Origin: Aquiflexum balticum DSM 16537
GTDB lineage: Bacteria; Bacteroidota; Bacteroidia; Cytophagales; Cyclobacteriaceae
DNA length: 64,000 nt
Reading direction: 5' to 3'
Assembly (NCBI RefSeq): GCF_900176595.1
Contig: NZ_LT838813.1
Span: forward strand, 868,001 to 932,000
This document shows positions 1-8,419 of the stretch, one piece after another. Position numbers and translations under genes: made by a program. How positions within the stretch are numbered: the stretch's first letter is position 1; every line of letters begins with the position of its first letter. The notes beneath the pieces were generated by a model. The model worked only from the letters and a program-made list of their open reading frames with translations. It had not been told where the DNA came from and searched no databases.

Positions 1-2
1 CC

Positions 3-350
3 TACTATTGGGGGAGGTTTTTTGTGGCGATAGGACACATAGGTTTAATCATGCTGTTTTGCAAATCCCCATTCTTCGGATGGTTGAAAACCTCTCTTGC
101 CGCAGTGGGCAAAATGGCCCTGACCAATTACTTGATGCACTCGGTGATCTGCATGTTTATATTTACCGGAGTTGGTTTTGGGCTATTTGGGCAATTGGAA
201 CGGTTCCAACTTTTGTATATGGTTTTTGCCATTTGGGTTGTTCAGTTGATCCTTAGCCCTATATGGTTGAAATATTTTCAATTCGGTCCCATGGAGTGGG
301 TTTGGAGAAGTCTGAGCCACCTGCAAAAACCAAGTTTTAGGAAGAACTAA
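3..350 (+). CDS. DUF418 domain membrane protein, C-terminal part
   Basis: This is the end of a gene that begins before the window. The frame is open from the first base and reads YYWGRFFVAIGHIG, so the GTG at 24 is not a start. Several hydrophobic segments and the closing motif GPMEWVWRSLSHL are typical of the C-terminal DUF418 domain of YeiB-like multi-pass inner-membrane proteins, whose molecular role is poorly known. The last residues are basic (KPSFRKN). The following gene begins 183 bp later, after a conserved upstream element, so the two are probably separate transcription units. Only about 115 residues are visible. Confidence 0.75.
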   Translation, partial: YYWGRFFVAIGHIGLIMLFCKSPFFGWLKTSLAAVGKMALTNYLMHSVICMFIFTGVGFGLFGQLERFQLLYMVFAIWVVQLILSPIWLKYFQFGPMEWVWRSLSHLQKPSFRKN

Positions 351-413
351 AAACAATTTAAGTTACTCATTTTAAAGTATTTATAATTTTTTTTGATCCA
401 ATAAAATTCATTT

Positions 414-461
414 GGGTAAATAAATCCATATGCTGGGACATATTTTGTCATGCTTCGTCCC
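414..461 (+). promoter_or_regulatory. Conserved 48-bp upstream element A, copy 1
   Basis: It opens with GGGTAAATAAATCC, reaches GGGACA at 435, and ends with TTCGTCCC at 454-461. GGGAC and GTCCC form an inverted pair separated by exactly 17 nt. The same layout with identical spacing recurs at 3638 and 4667. It lies 73 bp before the lipoprotein start at 534. It may be a regulator-binding site or a structured leader; the function is inferred. Confidence 0.55.
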
Positions 462-533
462 TGTTGCTTTTTTAATACTGAACCAAAGTGGTAAATCCTA
501 TTCAAATTCTTACCAAAACAAAAACCAAGAAAA

Positions 534-1058
534 ATGAACAAGAAAAACTATTTCCACATAGCAACAGCATTTATCGCTCTTTCACTATTCAGTGTGGCCT
601 GCAGCTCCCCCGCTCCTGAAGAAGCAGCAGTTCCAGAAGCGATGCAGGAACCCATAGCTGCAACACCGGATATGGCTGCCATAAAAGCTGAAATCCAAGC
701 CTTAGAAATTGCCTGGGCTGCAGCAGATAATGCCGGAGATGTTGCTGCATTGCTTGCCTTTTATACTGACGACGCCGTGAGCATGGGTGGAGATTCTCCA
801 ATGGCTGTAGGTAAAGCTGCCATTCAAAAGGAGATTGAAGCAAGTATGGCTTCCAGACCTGCAGGAACTACGGTCAAATACGAAGTTTTAGATGTTTTTG
901 GTAACGAAAACACCGTTACTGAAGTGGGTAAAACCACTAGAATGGACGCATCCGGAAAAGTCATTTCTTCCGGTAAGTACATGGCTGTCTGGGAAAAACG
1001 GGATGGCAAATATCTCTGTGTAGCAGATATCAGCAATAACGACTCAAAGGAAAATTAA
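534..1058 (+). CDS. NTF2-like (DUF4440/SnoaL) lipoprotein
   Basis: A 174-residue protein begins with a lipoprotein signal: basic MNKKN, a hydrophobic core and the lipobox SVAC with Cys at about residue 23. After an Ala/Pro/Glu-rich linker (residues 24-45) comes a cone-shaped NTF2-like domain (about 50-168) with the hallmark helix IQALEIAWAAADNAGDVAALLAFYTDDAV. Such domains bind small ligands or act as scaffolds, and some are enzymes; no catalytic residues can be assigned here. It should sit in the periplasm or outer membrane. Element A lies just upstream and a terminator-like hairpin follows, so it looks monocistronic. Confidence 0.8.
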   Translation: MNKKNYFHIATAFIALSLFSVACSSPAPEEAAVPEAMQEPIAATPDMAAIKAEIQALEIAWAAADNAGDVAALLAFYTDDAVSMGGDSPMAVGKAAIQKEIEASMASRPAGTTVKYEVLDVFGNENTVTEVGKTTRMDASGKVISSGKYMAVWEKRDGKYLCVADISNNDSKEN

Positions 1059-1091
1059 TCTCTTTAAGTGAATTCAGCCATATAGAAAATA

Positions 1092-1123
1092 CGGGGGATT
1101 TTTGAAAAGTCTCCCCGGTTTTC
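1092..1123 (+). terminator. Probable rho-independent terminator
   Basis: CGGGG at 1092-1096 pairs with CCCCG at 1113-1117, with further A/T pairing inside the loop, and a short T-run follows at 1119-1122. It lies 34 bp after the lipoprotein stop. The T-tract is short, so confidence is moderate. Confidence 0.45.
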
Positions 1124-1198
1124 AATTCATTTTGAGAAGGCAAACTCAAAGTTAAAAACCATTCGATTATTCATTTTACATTTTATTTTACCTACACG

Positions 1199-3616
1199 AT
1201 GAAGACTTTAACTGGAGTAGTGCTTTTATTTTCATTTGTTTCTCAGGGATTTACACAAGGGATTATTCAGGGTAAGGTTCATGATGCTCAAGCAAAAGAG
1301 ATGTCCTTTGCCAACGTCTTACTTTGGAACAAACCTGATTCCTCGATGGTCAAAGGGGTAGTTTCAGATGAATCCGGAAACTATATTTTCACAGAAATAC
1401 CCAAAGGGGAATACTATGTGGAAGTACATATCCTGGGATATGCCAAAACCCATTCACCGGTGTTCAGTTTTTTGGGAACAGAAAAGAATAATCTGGCAAC
1501 AATCATTTTGGTTCAGGAAGACCAAAACCTGGAGGAAGTGACAGTAGTTGCTACCCGGCCATTTTTTGAGCTGGAACAGGGAAAAATGGTAGTCAACGTG
1601 GCCAACAGCATTTCCGCGGCAGGATTATCGGTCATCGATGTACTGGATAGATCCCCCGGTGTAATGGTAAACAGGCAGAGCAATTCCTTATCGGTTTTAG
1701 GAAAAAACGGTGTGGTTATTTTAATGAACGGCCACAGGTTCCGAATGCCCATGGAAGCTGCCTATCAGATGCTGGCAGGTCTCAATTCCAGTGATGTCGA
1801 AAAGATCGAAATCATTACTGTCCCCCCTGCCAACTATGATGCTGACGGTGATGCGGGATTCATCAATATCGTGATGAAAAAAGACAATGACATGATAGGT
1901 ACTAATGGTATCCTGACCATAGGCCAAGGCTATGGATCGGGCTATAATGGCAACATGAGCTTCAGCCTCAACCATCAGGGGCCCAAATTCAGTTGGTTTG
2001 GGATTTTGTCTGCGACTTATGTCGATCAGGTGCAGGAATGGGAAGCCTTTAGAGGTAACAACAACGGATTTGAAGACATAAGTATCGAAACAACCACCGA
2101 TCGATTTGCCACAAGAAAAGCCATCAATTATCAGGCTGGATTTGATTACAAATTAACAACCAATACCATCCTCAGTGGTTTGGTCAGTGGTTATAATAAC
2201 CGGTGGGATATGACTGCACCCAATGTTACCAAATCCAATTATTCCATCTCCCCTGATACCCTCTTTCGAATGACAACAGTGGAGATTAATAAATGGAGCC
2301 ATATTATGGGCAATATCAATCTTCAGCATACCTTCCAAAACGGACAGGTAATCAGCACAAATGTAGATTACCTGACTTATAAAAATTCAAATCCTTCCTG
2401 GTACACCATTATGAATTATGATGAATCCGATGATCTGATCGGTTCACAGGAATTCAGAGTAAGTAAAGATACCCCCATTGATCTTTGGGTGACAGACCTC
2501 AACCATTCCATGAAAATGGGGAAATCAGTATCCGTTGAATCTGGTCTCCGGGCTACTTTTTCAAAATTCACCAATACAGTGGTCTTCGAGGAAAAATTGG
2601 GATCAGATTGGCTGATTGATCCAAAATTCACCAATGACGGCCTTCTCAATGAAGATATATTGGCTGCTTTTTCCACCGCAAAAATTGATTTTGACGAAAA
2701 GACTACCTTAAATGCAGGAGTCAGGTACGAGAACACCAAAACCAACCTGACGACCGTTTCTGGAGAGAAAATCGTTGACAGGCATTATGGGGATTTCTTC
2801 CCTACGGCATTTTTATCCAGAAAAATCAATGCCGACAACTTGGTACAGGTGTCCTATGGGCGCAGAATTACCCGCCCAACTTTCAATCAAATGGCACCCT
2901 TTGTGTTTTTTTCTGACCCATTTTCATTTTTTGCCGGAAATGAAAACATTCTGCCTACTTACACTAACACCTTCAAAACAGATTATTCCTATAAGAGTAT
3001 GCTATTTTTTGTACAGTACAGCCGGGACAAAAATGTAATCGCATCTTTCCAACCTACCCTCGATGAAGAAAGCAATACTGTATTCTTAAGAACGGAAAAT
3101 CTTGACCAAAGACAGACTGTTGCCATGATGGTTGCTTTTCCTTTAAAAATAACTTCCTGGTGGGAAACCCAAAACAATTTCACGGCCAATTATCAAAGAG
3201 TCAATTCAGAGTTGAATGGAGAGATTTATGAAGTTGACCAGAAAGGTATTCAGGTGGTGCTGACCAATACTTTCACCCTTCCCAAAAAATACACCATTGA
3301 GTTGATGGGCAATTATAATTCGCCCACTATCAATGGCTATTTCAATTGGCTTTCAAGAGGCTTTGTCAATCTCGGAATCCAAAAAGACTTTGAAAAATCA
3401 GGCGTTTTGAGGATTTCCTGCAATGATATCTTTGAAACCAGCCAATTGAGATGGCGGTCATTTGAAGGGGCTGATTTGGAATTTTCAGGCAGGTTGAAAT
3501 TTGAAAAAAGAGTGTTTATGGCCACCTACACTTATAAGTTTGGAAACAACAAAATCCAAGGAACCAGGAAAAGAAAAGTAGGATCCCAAGAGGAACAGAG
3601 AAGGGTTACCAATTAA
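1199..3616 (+). CDS. TonB-dependent receptor-like outer-membrane beta-barrel protein
   Basis: An 805-residue outer-membrane protein. Signal peptide is residues 1-20 (ending GFTQ). A carboxypeptidase-regulatory-like beta-sandwich follows (about 20-105, GIIQGKVHDAQAKEMSFANV), then a plug domain (about 110-230, with SAAGLSVIDVLDRSPGV and SSDVEKIEIITVPPANYDADG), then a long beta-barrel of the outer-membrane family 3 type. It lacks the SusC-specific long extension and has no SusD neighbour, so it is more like a siderophore or small-molecule receptor than a glycan importer. The end is basic (RKRKVGSQEEQRR). The substrate is unknown. The ATG at 1199 directly precedes the signal peptide. Confidence 0.85.
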   Translation: MKTLTGVVLLFSFVSQGFTQGIIQGKVHDAQAKEMSFANVLLWNKPDSSMVKGVVSDESGNYIFTEIPKGEYYVEVHILGYAKTHSPVFSFLGTEKNNLATIILVQEDQNLEEVTVVATRPFFELEQGKMVVNVANSISAAGLSVIDVLDRSPGVMVNRQSNSLSVLGKNGVVILMNGHRFRMPMEAAYQMLAGLNSSDVEKIEIITVPPANYDADGDAGFINIVMKKDNDMIGTNGILTIGQGYGSGYNGNMSFSLNHQGPKFSWFGILSATYVDQVQEWEAFRGNNNGFEDISIETTTDRFATRKAINYQAGFDYKLTTNTILSGLVSGYNNRWDMTAPNVTKSNYSISPDTLFRMTTVEINKWSHIMGNINLQHTFQNGQVISTNVDYLTYKNSNPSWYTIMNYDESDDLIGSQEFRVSKDTPIDLWVTDLNHSMKMGKSVSVESGLRATFSKFTNTVVFEEKLGSDWLIDPKFTNDGLLNEDILAAFSTAKIDFDEKTTLNAGVRYENTKTNLTTVSGEKIVDRHYGDFFPTAFLSRKINADNLVQVSYGRRITRPTFNQMAPFVFFSDPFSFFAGNENILPTYTNTFKTDYSYKSMLFFVQYSRDKNVIASFQPTLDEESNTVFLRTENLDQRQTVAMMVAFPLKITSWWETQNNFTANYQRVNSELNGEIYEVDQKGIQVVLTNTFTLPKKYTIELMGNYNSPTINGYFNWLSRGFVNLGIQKDFEKSGVLRISCNDIFETSQLRWRSFEGADLEFSGRLKFEKRVFMATYTYKFGNNKIQGTRKRKVGSQEEQRRVTN

Positions 3617-3637
3617 GTAAATTAAAGTTTTCATTGC

Positions 3638-3685
3638 GGGAAAATGAATCAGTGTCTTGGGACAATTTTGGGGTAGGTTCGTCCC
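3638..3685 (+). promoter_or_regulatory. Conserved 48-bp upstream element A, copy 2
   Basis: It opens with GGGAAAATGAATCA, reaches GGGACA at 3659, and ends with TTCGTCCC at 3678-3685. Internal distances match the copies at 414 and 4667. It begins 22 bp after the receptor stop and ends 93 bp before the next start, so it could act on either side. Confidence 0.55.
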
Positions 3686-3778
3686 AATAGCCACTGTAAT
3701 GAGATAAAAAAAAATGACATTGTTTCATAATTTTCAATCAATCTAAAGCAAGTTAAAACAACCTTAACCAAAATAACC

Positions 3779-4546
3779 ATGAAAAAAAGAATGAATTATT
3801 TTATTATTATGTCATTGGGAATTGTTCTTAATGGGACTGTACTATCAAACTCTTTCGCCCAAACTGAGCCACTGGGTCCATTGATGTCAGTGACCGAATT
3901 TACCATCAAGCCGGGACATGAAATGCAATTTAGGGAAGGTATCAAAGCTTGGAAAGCCTGTTACCTTGAAAACAACGGTGATTGGACTTGGAGGATGTGG
4001 CGAAGACAACAGGGAGAAGGAAGTGTCTTTGTGCTTGCTTCAGATATGGCAAACTGGGCTGAAATGGACAAAACCGATGAGTCTGGAAAAAAATGCCAAG
4101 ACCTTGCCACTTCCCTGATCAATCCGCATGTCGAGAAAGCGACCTCCCATGTGACCCGATTTCAACTAGGTATAAGCAAAGGAAATCCACTTACAGAAGA
4201 AATAATAAGGGTTACTTTCTACGACTTGGACCCTATTAATGGCCATAGGATGATGGAAGTAGTCAAAGAAGTGGTAGAAATCCGTAAAAACGCCAATATG
4301 TCAAATCTTGGCTATTGGTATCAATGGCTAACTGGAGACCCCGAAAGCCCCAGTTTTCACCTTGTAATGCCATACAAAGATTATGCAGCAATGGATATCA
4401 TTCAGGAAGGAGTTTGGCAAACGGTTGAAAAAAATGCAGGCAAGGCCAAGAGAGATGAACTGCAGACAGCATTCCGATCTTCCATCCAAAACACCTGGAA
4501 CTATATCTACACCTTGGATAAGGACATAAGCAATCCTACCAAGTAA
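3779..4546 (+). CDS. Secreted protein with two ABM/NIPSNAP-like ferredoxin-fold halves
   Basis: A 255-residue protein with signal peptide residues 1-28 (ending SFAQ). The mature part appears to hold two related alpha/beta halves. The first (about 34-130) opens MSVTEFTIKPGHEMQFREG; the second (about 140-245) opens IIRVTFYDLDPINGHRMME. The opening pattern, a strand, then a motif like KPGHE, then a helix with aromatic residues, resembles dimeric alpha/beta-barrel proteins (antibiotic-biosynthesis monooxygenase, NIPSNAP). No catalytic site is evident and the family was not identified with certainty. The next gene but one (5982) encodes a small cytoplasmic protein of similar fold. Element A precedes it. 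Confidence 0.6.
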   Translation: MKKRMNYFIIMSLGIVLNGTVLSNSFAQTEPLGPLMSVTEFTIKPGHEMQFREGIKAWKACYLENNGDWTWRMWRRQQGEGSVFVLASDMANWAEMDKTDESGKKCQDLATSLINPHVEKATSHVTRFQLGISKGNPLTEEIIRVTFYDLDPINGHRMMEVVKEVVEIRKNANMSNLGYWYQWLTGDPESPSFHLVMPYKDYAAMDIIQEGVWQTVEKNAGKAKRDELQTAFRSSIQNTWNYIYTLDKDISNPTK

Positions 4547-4666
4547 AATAAAGGGGGCAATCCATTTTAATAAAGCAGTATAGCCAACGCGGGCAATTGA
4601 GAATTAGTTGATAAAAAAGGGTAGAGGCATCGGGAGAAATCCTTTTTGCCAATACCTTTTTTTGTT

Positions 4667-4714
4667 GGGAAAATAAATCATGGCCTTGGGACAGAAAAGG
4701 TGTGGTTTCGTCCT
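4667..4714 (+). promoter_or_regulatory. Conserved 48-bp upstream element A, copy 3
   Basis: It opens with GGGAAAATAAATCA, reaches GGGACA at 4688, and ends with TTCGTCCT at 4707-4714. The last base departs from the inverted GTCCC, but spacing is identical to the other two copies. It sits in the 328-bp gap before the methyltransferase gene, which also carries element B. Confidence 0.5.
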
Positions 4715-4829
4715 TGATGATTTCGCATTGGGTAAAATAAAAATTAGCTTCAATGTATAACCCATAGATTTTTGGATTGGCAAAGGATAAGTCATCTCTG
4801 TTGGGATTTTGAAAAGAAATGTTAAAAGT

Positions 4830-4859
4830 GGGGTAGCCTAAAACCACCTAGATTAGGAT
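4830..4859 (+). promoter_or_regulatory. Conserved 30-bp element B, copy 1 (before methyltransferase)
   Basis: The sequence runs GGGGTAGCCTAAAACC then ACCTAGATTAGGAT and ends 15 nt before the ATG at 4875. Similar sequences lie at the same place before the genes at 5982 and 10235. It contains two related half-sites (GTAGCC and ATTAGG) about two helical turns apart. A regulator site or leader element is an inference. Confidence 0.5.
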
Positions 4860-4874
4860 TAAAATTATTGAGAC

Positions 4875-5915
4875 ATGGAAAATCAAAACAATCATCCGAC
4901 ACCGGAAACCATCATGAAGATTGGATCTGGTTTTTGGGCTTCAAAAATATTACTGACAGCAGTTCACTTTGAAGTCTTCACAAAACTGGCCAAAAATAAA
5001 TCCATGACTGCTCAGGATCTGAAAAGTGAATTAGGACTTCAGTGCACTGATAGACACTTTTTTGACTTTTTGGATACATTAGCCGGATTTGGTTTTTTAA
5101 ACAGGGAGGGATTACTGGAAAAAGCCCAATATGTTAATGGTACAGAGGCGAATGTGTTTTTAGACAAAAATAAACCTTCATATATGGGGGGAATTCTCGA
5201 AATGATGAACAATAGATTGTTTGGATTTTGGGATAATCTTGAGGAAGGATTATTGACAGGGCTACCTCAAAATGAAGCCAAAAAGGGAGAGAATATATTT
5301 GAAGCAATTTATCGAGACCCTGATAAATTGAAAATTTTTGTACACGGAATGACAGGGGTGCAAATGGGTGGATTTATAGGATTTGCTGAAAAGTTTGATT
5401 TTTCAAATTACAAAACCCTGACGGACGCAGGAGGTTCTGCCGGAATGCTTTCCATAATGGTAGCAAAACACCAGCCGCATATAAGTTGTGTCACATTTGA
5501 TTTACCTCCTGTGGAGGCGATTGCAAAAGAGACCATTCAAAAGTTTGGATTGAGTGATCGGGTGAAAACAGCGAGTGGAGATTTTTTCGCCAACCCTTTG
5601 CCTCCTGCTGACATTGTTGTCATGGGGAATATCCTACATGATTGGGACGAGGAGGCCAAATTATCTCTGATGAAAAAAGCCTACGATGCGCTTCCTGCCG
5701 GCGGTGCATTTGTGGTCATTGAAAACATTATCGATGATGATAGAAAAGAAAATGTTTTTGGGATGATGATGAGCTTGAATATGCTGATCGAAACGGGAAC
5801 AGGCTTCGATTATACATTCTCGGACTTTAACAAATGGGCGAAAATAGTGGGATTCAAATCGACCAATATACTTCCATTAGCAGGGCCTACCAGTGCAGCT
5901 ATCGCTTATAAATAA
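4875..5915 (+). CDS. SAM-dependent O-methyltransferase (plant/fungal class II COMT-like)
   Basis: A 346-residue cytosolic enzyme. Residues 1-105 form a winged-helix dimerisation domain (HPTPETIMKIGSGFWASKIL through LGLQCTDRHFFDFLDTLAGF). Residues about 150-346 form the Rossmann methyltransferase fold: the SAM loop DAGGSAGMLSIMVAKH, the acidic strand end CVTFDLPPVEAIA, GDFF, and VVMGNILHDWDEE, where the HDW segment carries the usual catalytic His of this family. Relatives methylate hydroxyl groups of small aromatics or polyketides; the substrate here is unknown. It follows elements A and B and is followed at 66 bp by a small ABM-like gene with its own element B. Confidence 0.85.
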   Translation: MENQNNHPTPETIMKIGSGFWASKILLTAVHFEVFTKLAKNKSMTAQDLKSELGLQCTDRHFFDFLDTLAGFGFLNREGLLEKAQYVNGTEANVFLDKNKPSYMGGILEMMNNRLFGFWDNLEEGLLTGLPQNEAKKGENIFEAIYRDPDKLKIFVHGMTGVQMGGFIGFAEKFDFSNYKTLTDAGGSAGMLSIMVAKHQPHISCVTFDLPPVEAIAKETIQKFGLSDRVKTASGDFFANPLPPADIVVMGNILHDWDEEAKLSLMKKAYDALPAGGAFVVIENIIDDDRKENVFGMMMSLNMLIETGTGFDYTFSDFNKWAKIVGFKSTNILPLAGPTSAAIAYK

Positions 5916-5930
5916 ATATTCAAAAAGAAA

Positions 5931-5961
5931 CGGGATAGCCGAAAACCGTCTAGAGTAGGCC
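5931..5961 (+). promoter_or_regulatory. Conserved 30-bp element B, copy 2 (before ABM-like gene)
   Basis: It reads CGGGATAGCCGAAAACC then GTCTAGAGTAGGCC and ends 20 nt before the ATG at 5982. It is closest to the copy at 10189, sharing GCCGAAAACCG and TAGAGTAGGC. Confidence 0.5.
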
Positions 5962-5981
5962 AAATTTTAAACTAAAAAATA

Positions 5982-6248
5982 ATGGAAACTTATATCTTTT
6001 GTCACAAAGTAGGGGATATCGACACTTGGCTGAAAGGTCATGCAGACAGGGTAAGATTATTCGCTCCAGCATCCAATGGATTCAGAACCTTTCAAGATAC
6101 TGATGACCCAAATTCCATTGTAATTGTCATCGATACCGATGACATCGAAAAATTAGGAGCAATTATCAACGATCCAAAAAATAAACATATTAAAGATCTT
6201 CATACAGTACTGGAACCTATTACCATGTCAGTGGAAGTGAAATTATAG
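5982..6248 (+). CDS. Small ABM-like (dimeric alpha/beta-barrel) protein
   Basis: An 88-residue cytosolic protein without signal or membrane segment. The order strand (METYIFCHKV), helix (DIDTWLKGHADRVRLFA), strands (FRTFQDTDDPNSIVIVIDTDD), helix (IEKLGAIINDPKNKHIKD), strand fits a single ferredoxin-like half of a dimeric alpha/beta barrel. Such proteins include antibiotic-biosynthesis monooxygenases and stress-response barrels. No cofactor site can be seen, so enzymatic activity is unproven. It is preceded by element B and sits between the methyltransferase and a RidA gene. Confidence 0.65.
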   Translation: METYIFCHKVGDIDTWLKGHADRVRLFAPASNGFRTFQDTDDPNSIVIVIDTDDIEKLGAIINDPKNKHIKDLHTVLEPITMSVEVKL

Positions 6249-6341
6249 ATAAAGGAATTAAATAGGATTCCAGAGTGGTCAACTATAATCGACAACTGGA
6301 CCATTCTGAAGTTCTTACTTCAAATTGCTAAAAATGTAAAC

Positions 6342-6737
6342 ATGAAATCAGAAAAACCAGAGTACTTCTCCCTTAGACCCGAAGTAGAAAAAGCCTACGG
6401 CTATTCCCATGCCGTTAGGATTGGCAACAGTATCAAAGTTTCCGGCGCTGTCAGCATGGATGATGAAGGCGGGCCAACTGCGGTGGGCGATTTTCTCCAG
6501 CAGATGAAGAACTGCTATTCGGATCTGGAAAAGGTATTGGCACACTATGGCTGCACCTTTGACGATGTGGTGGTGGAAAATGTATTTACCACGGATATGC
6601 CAGCATTTTTAGAACATGCCGAATACCGCAATTCCATCTATACTCAGCATTTTCCTACAGGAACCTGGTTGGAAGTCAAAGGCTTGGCTTTGCCTGAATT
6701 CTTGATTGAAATCGAATTGGAAGTGCACAAAGCATAA
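6342..6737 (+). CDS. RidA/YjgF-family protein
   Basis: A 131-residue Rid-family protein. Family members hydrolyse reactive enamines and imines to keto products and ammonia. Seen here are YGYSHAVRIGNSIKVSGAV near the N-terminus, DDVVVENVFTTDM in the middle, and the C-terminal segment FPTGTWLEVKGLALPEFLIEIELEVHKA. In the archetypal RidA the catalytic Arg occurs in an R(T/S)xV segment before a conserved Pro and Glu; here that stretch reads TWLEVKGLALPEFLIEIE, so the usual Arg is absent. It is therefore more likely a Rid2/3-like paralogue than a canonical deaminase. It lies 93 bp after the ABM-like gene. Confidence 0.85.
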   Translation: MKSEKPEYFSLRPEVEKAYGYSHAVRIGNSIKVSGAVSMDDEGGPTAVGDFLQQMKNCYSDLEKVLAHYGCTFDDVVVENVFTTDMPAFLEHAEYRNSIYTQHFPTGTWLEVKGLALPEFLIEIELEVHKA

Positions 6738-6812
6738 GATCCAACTTTCCAAAAGTTCCAAACTTTGGGAATGTTAACAATCAAATTAACAATTAAAACC
6801 AGAAAGAATCCT

Positions 6813-7238
6813 ATGAAAACACATGAAGATGATTTAAAAAATGCCACCCAAAACAGGGCTGTCATAGATGGGCTTTACAAAGCTTTTGCTAAAGGTGAGA
6901 TTCCAGCAGTACTGGGTGCTATGGATCCAAACATAGTCTGGAATGAAGCCGAAGGCAATGCCTATGCAGATGGTAATCCCTACATAGGGCCTGAAGCTGT
7001 CTTGAATGGTGTTTTTGGCCGGATAATGCAGGAACATGAATATTTTAATTTGGTAGATATCGAGCTGCACGAGATGTTCAACGATAAAGTGTTGGCCACT
7101 TTGCGCTATGATGCCAAATCCAAGAACGGAAAAAGTTATAATGCCCAAGTAGCCCATTTCTGGACATTGAAAGACGGGAAAGTAGCTGCTTTTCAGCAGT
7201 ATGTGGATACCAAAAAATTAAATGATGCTTTGAATTAG
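6813..7238 (+). CDS. SnoaL-like (NTF2 superfamily) protein
   Basis: A 141-residue cytosolic NTF2-fold protein. The ATG at 6813 (MKTHEDDLKN) is preferred over an upstream ATG at 6765, whose added residues are basic and unlike the family. Core features are the helix NRAVIDGLYKAFAKGEIPAVLGAMDPNIVWNEAEG, YIGPEAVLNGVFGRI, and the closing strands VAHFWTLKDGKVAAFQQYVDT, a pattern of SnoaL-like ketosteroid-isomerase-related proteins. Conserved polar residues in the pocket could bind a small ligand. The substrate is unknown. It is in line with the RidA gene (75 bp gap) and DUF3500 (40 bp gap), so one operon is likely. Confidence 0.8.
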   Translation: MKTHEDDLKNATQNRAVIDGLYKAFAKGEIPAVLGAMDPNIVWNEAEGNAYADGNPYIGPEAVLNGVFGRIMQEHEYFNLVDIELHEMFNDKVLATLRYDAKSKNGKSYNAQVAHFWTLKDGKVAAFQQYVDTKKLNDALN

Positions 7239-7278
7239 TGAAACCTAAATGTAAGGCATCATAAAAAACTCTAATGAT

Positions 7279-8298
7279 ATGAGGAAAATTGTTGTTGTTA
7301 GCCTTTTGGCTGTTGCAGCTATAGTTATGGCATCCGGCCTGTTGCCTGATAAACCTGCTGTTGATTTTTTGAAATCTCTGACTCAGTCTCAAAAGGACAA
7401 AACGCAGATGCCCTTCAATGACGATTCTAGAATGCGCTGGCATTATATACCTAGTTCAATGTTTCCTAGAGCAGGAATTCAGCTGAACGAACTTGATCCC
7501 AATCAGAAGTCCAAATTGGAGGAACTCCTCAAGGCTTTTCTCTCAGAAACGGGATATAATAAAACGATGAAAATCATCGATTTGGAAAATATCCTTTTGG
7601 AAATCAGTGGCGATTCCATCATGAGAAATCCTGAAAATTATTCGGTAGCATTTTATGGAAATCCTGAAAAAGACAGCTTATGGGCTTTCTCTTTCGAAGG
7701 CCATCATGTTTCCCTGAATTTTACAATCCAAAACGAAAAAGTTGAAATTGCTCCCCGATTTTTAGGAGCGAATCCAGCAAGAATTCCTTCCGGACCCAGA
7801 GAAGGTGAGCGCACGCTTCAAAAGGAAGAAGACCTGGGTTTTGAATTGATAAACTCATTATCAGAAGAACAAAGGAAAATAGCAATATTTCAGCAGGAAC
7901 CATTTTTTGATATTGTTACAGGGAAATCGCCAGAAGTCGAACCTTTAAGCCCCGTAGGAATTGTGTATGGTCAGCTAAGCAGGAATCAGCAACTTATTTT
8001 TTTAAAACTTCTTGATGAATATCTATCCACCATGCCGGCCGAGCAGGCCGAAAAGAGAATGAATAGCATTAAAGATGAAGAAATTAATGAGGTAAGATTT
8101 GGATGGGCCGGAGCAACTGTCCTAGGTGAAGGTCACTATTACCGGATTCAAGGGAAATCGTTTTTGATTGAGTTTGATAATGTCCAGGATAAAGCCAATC
8201 ACATTCATACTGTATGGAGAGATTTTGACGGAGATTTCGGTAGGGATCTAATTAAAGAGCATTATAAGAATTCGGATCATCATAAACATGATAAATAA
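7279..8298 (+). CDS. Secreted DUF3500 family protein
   Basis: A 339-residue protein with an N-terminal signal (MRKIVVVSLLAVAAIVMASG). The mature part carries DUF3500 signatures: FNDDSRMRWHYIPSSMFPRAGIQL, LWAFSFEGHHVSLNFTI, PRFLGANPARIPSGPREGERTL, FGWAGATVLGEGHYYRIQG and the terminal FLIEFDNVQDKANHIHTVWRDFDGDFG. It ends in a His-rich tail (EHYKNSDHHKHDK). The biochemical function of DUF3500 is not established; the conserved His residues suggest metal binding, which is inference. It follows the SnoaL-like gene closely and is likely exported. Confidence 0.8.
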   Translation: MRKIVVVSLLAVAAIVMASGLLPDKPAVDFLKSLTQSQKDKTQMPFNDDSRMRWHYIPSSMFPRAGIQLNELDPNQKSKLEELLKAFLSETGYNKTMKIIDLENILLEISGDSIMRNPENYSVAFYGNPEKDSLWAFSFEGHHVSLNFTIQNEKVEIAPRFLGANPARIPSGPREGERTLQKEEDLGFELINSLSEEQRKIAIFQQEPFFDIVTGKSPEVEPLSPVGIVYGQLSRNQQLIFLKLLDEYLSTMPAEQAEKRMNSIKDEEINEVRFGWAGATVLGEGHYYRIQGKSFLIEFDNVQDKANHIHTVWRDFDGDFGRDLIKEHYKNSDHHKHDK

Positions 8299-8419
8299 AA
8301 ATGCCTAAAAATGGATTGAAGTCATAAACTGCGGTATATGTCTCATTCACAAAACCAGTATCTGACAAAAGCGAAATTATAACCTTAGAAAAAACCCCAT
8401 AAACCACATTTTAAAAACC

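Noticed and set aside
6270-6320. TGGTC / GACCA pair before the RidA gene as an operator
   Set aside because: Only five paired bases around a long spacer.
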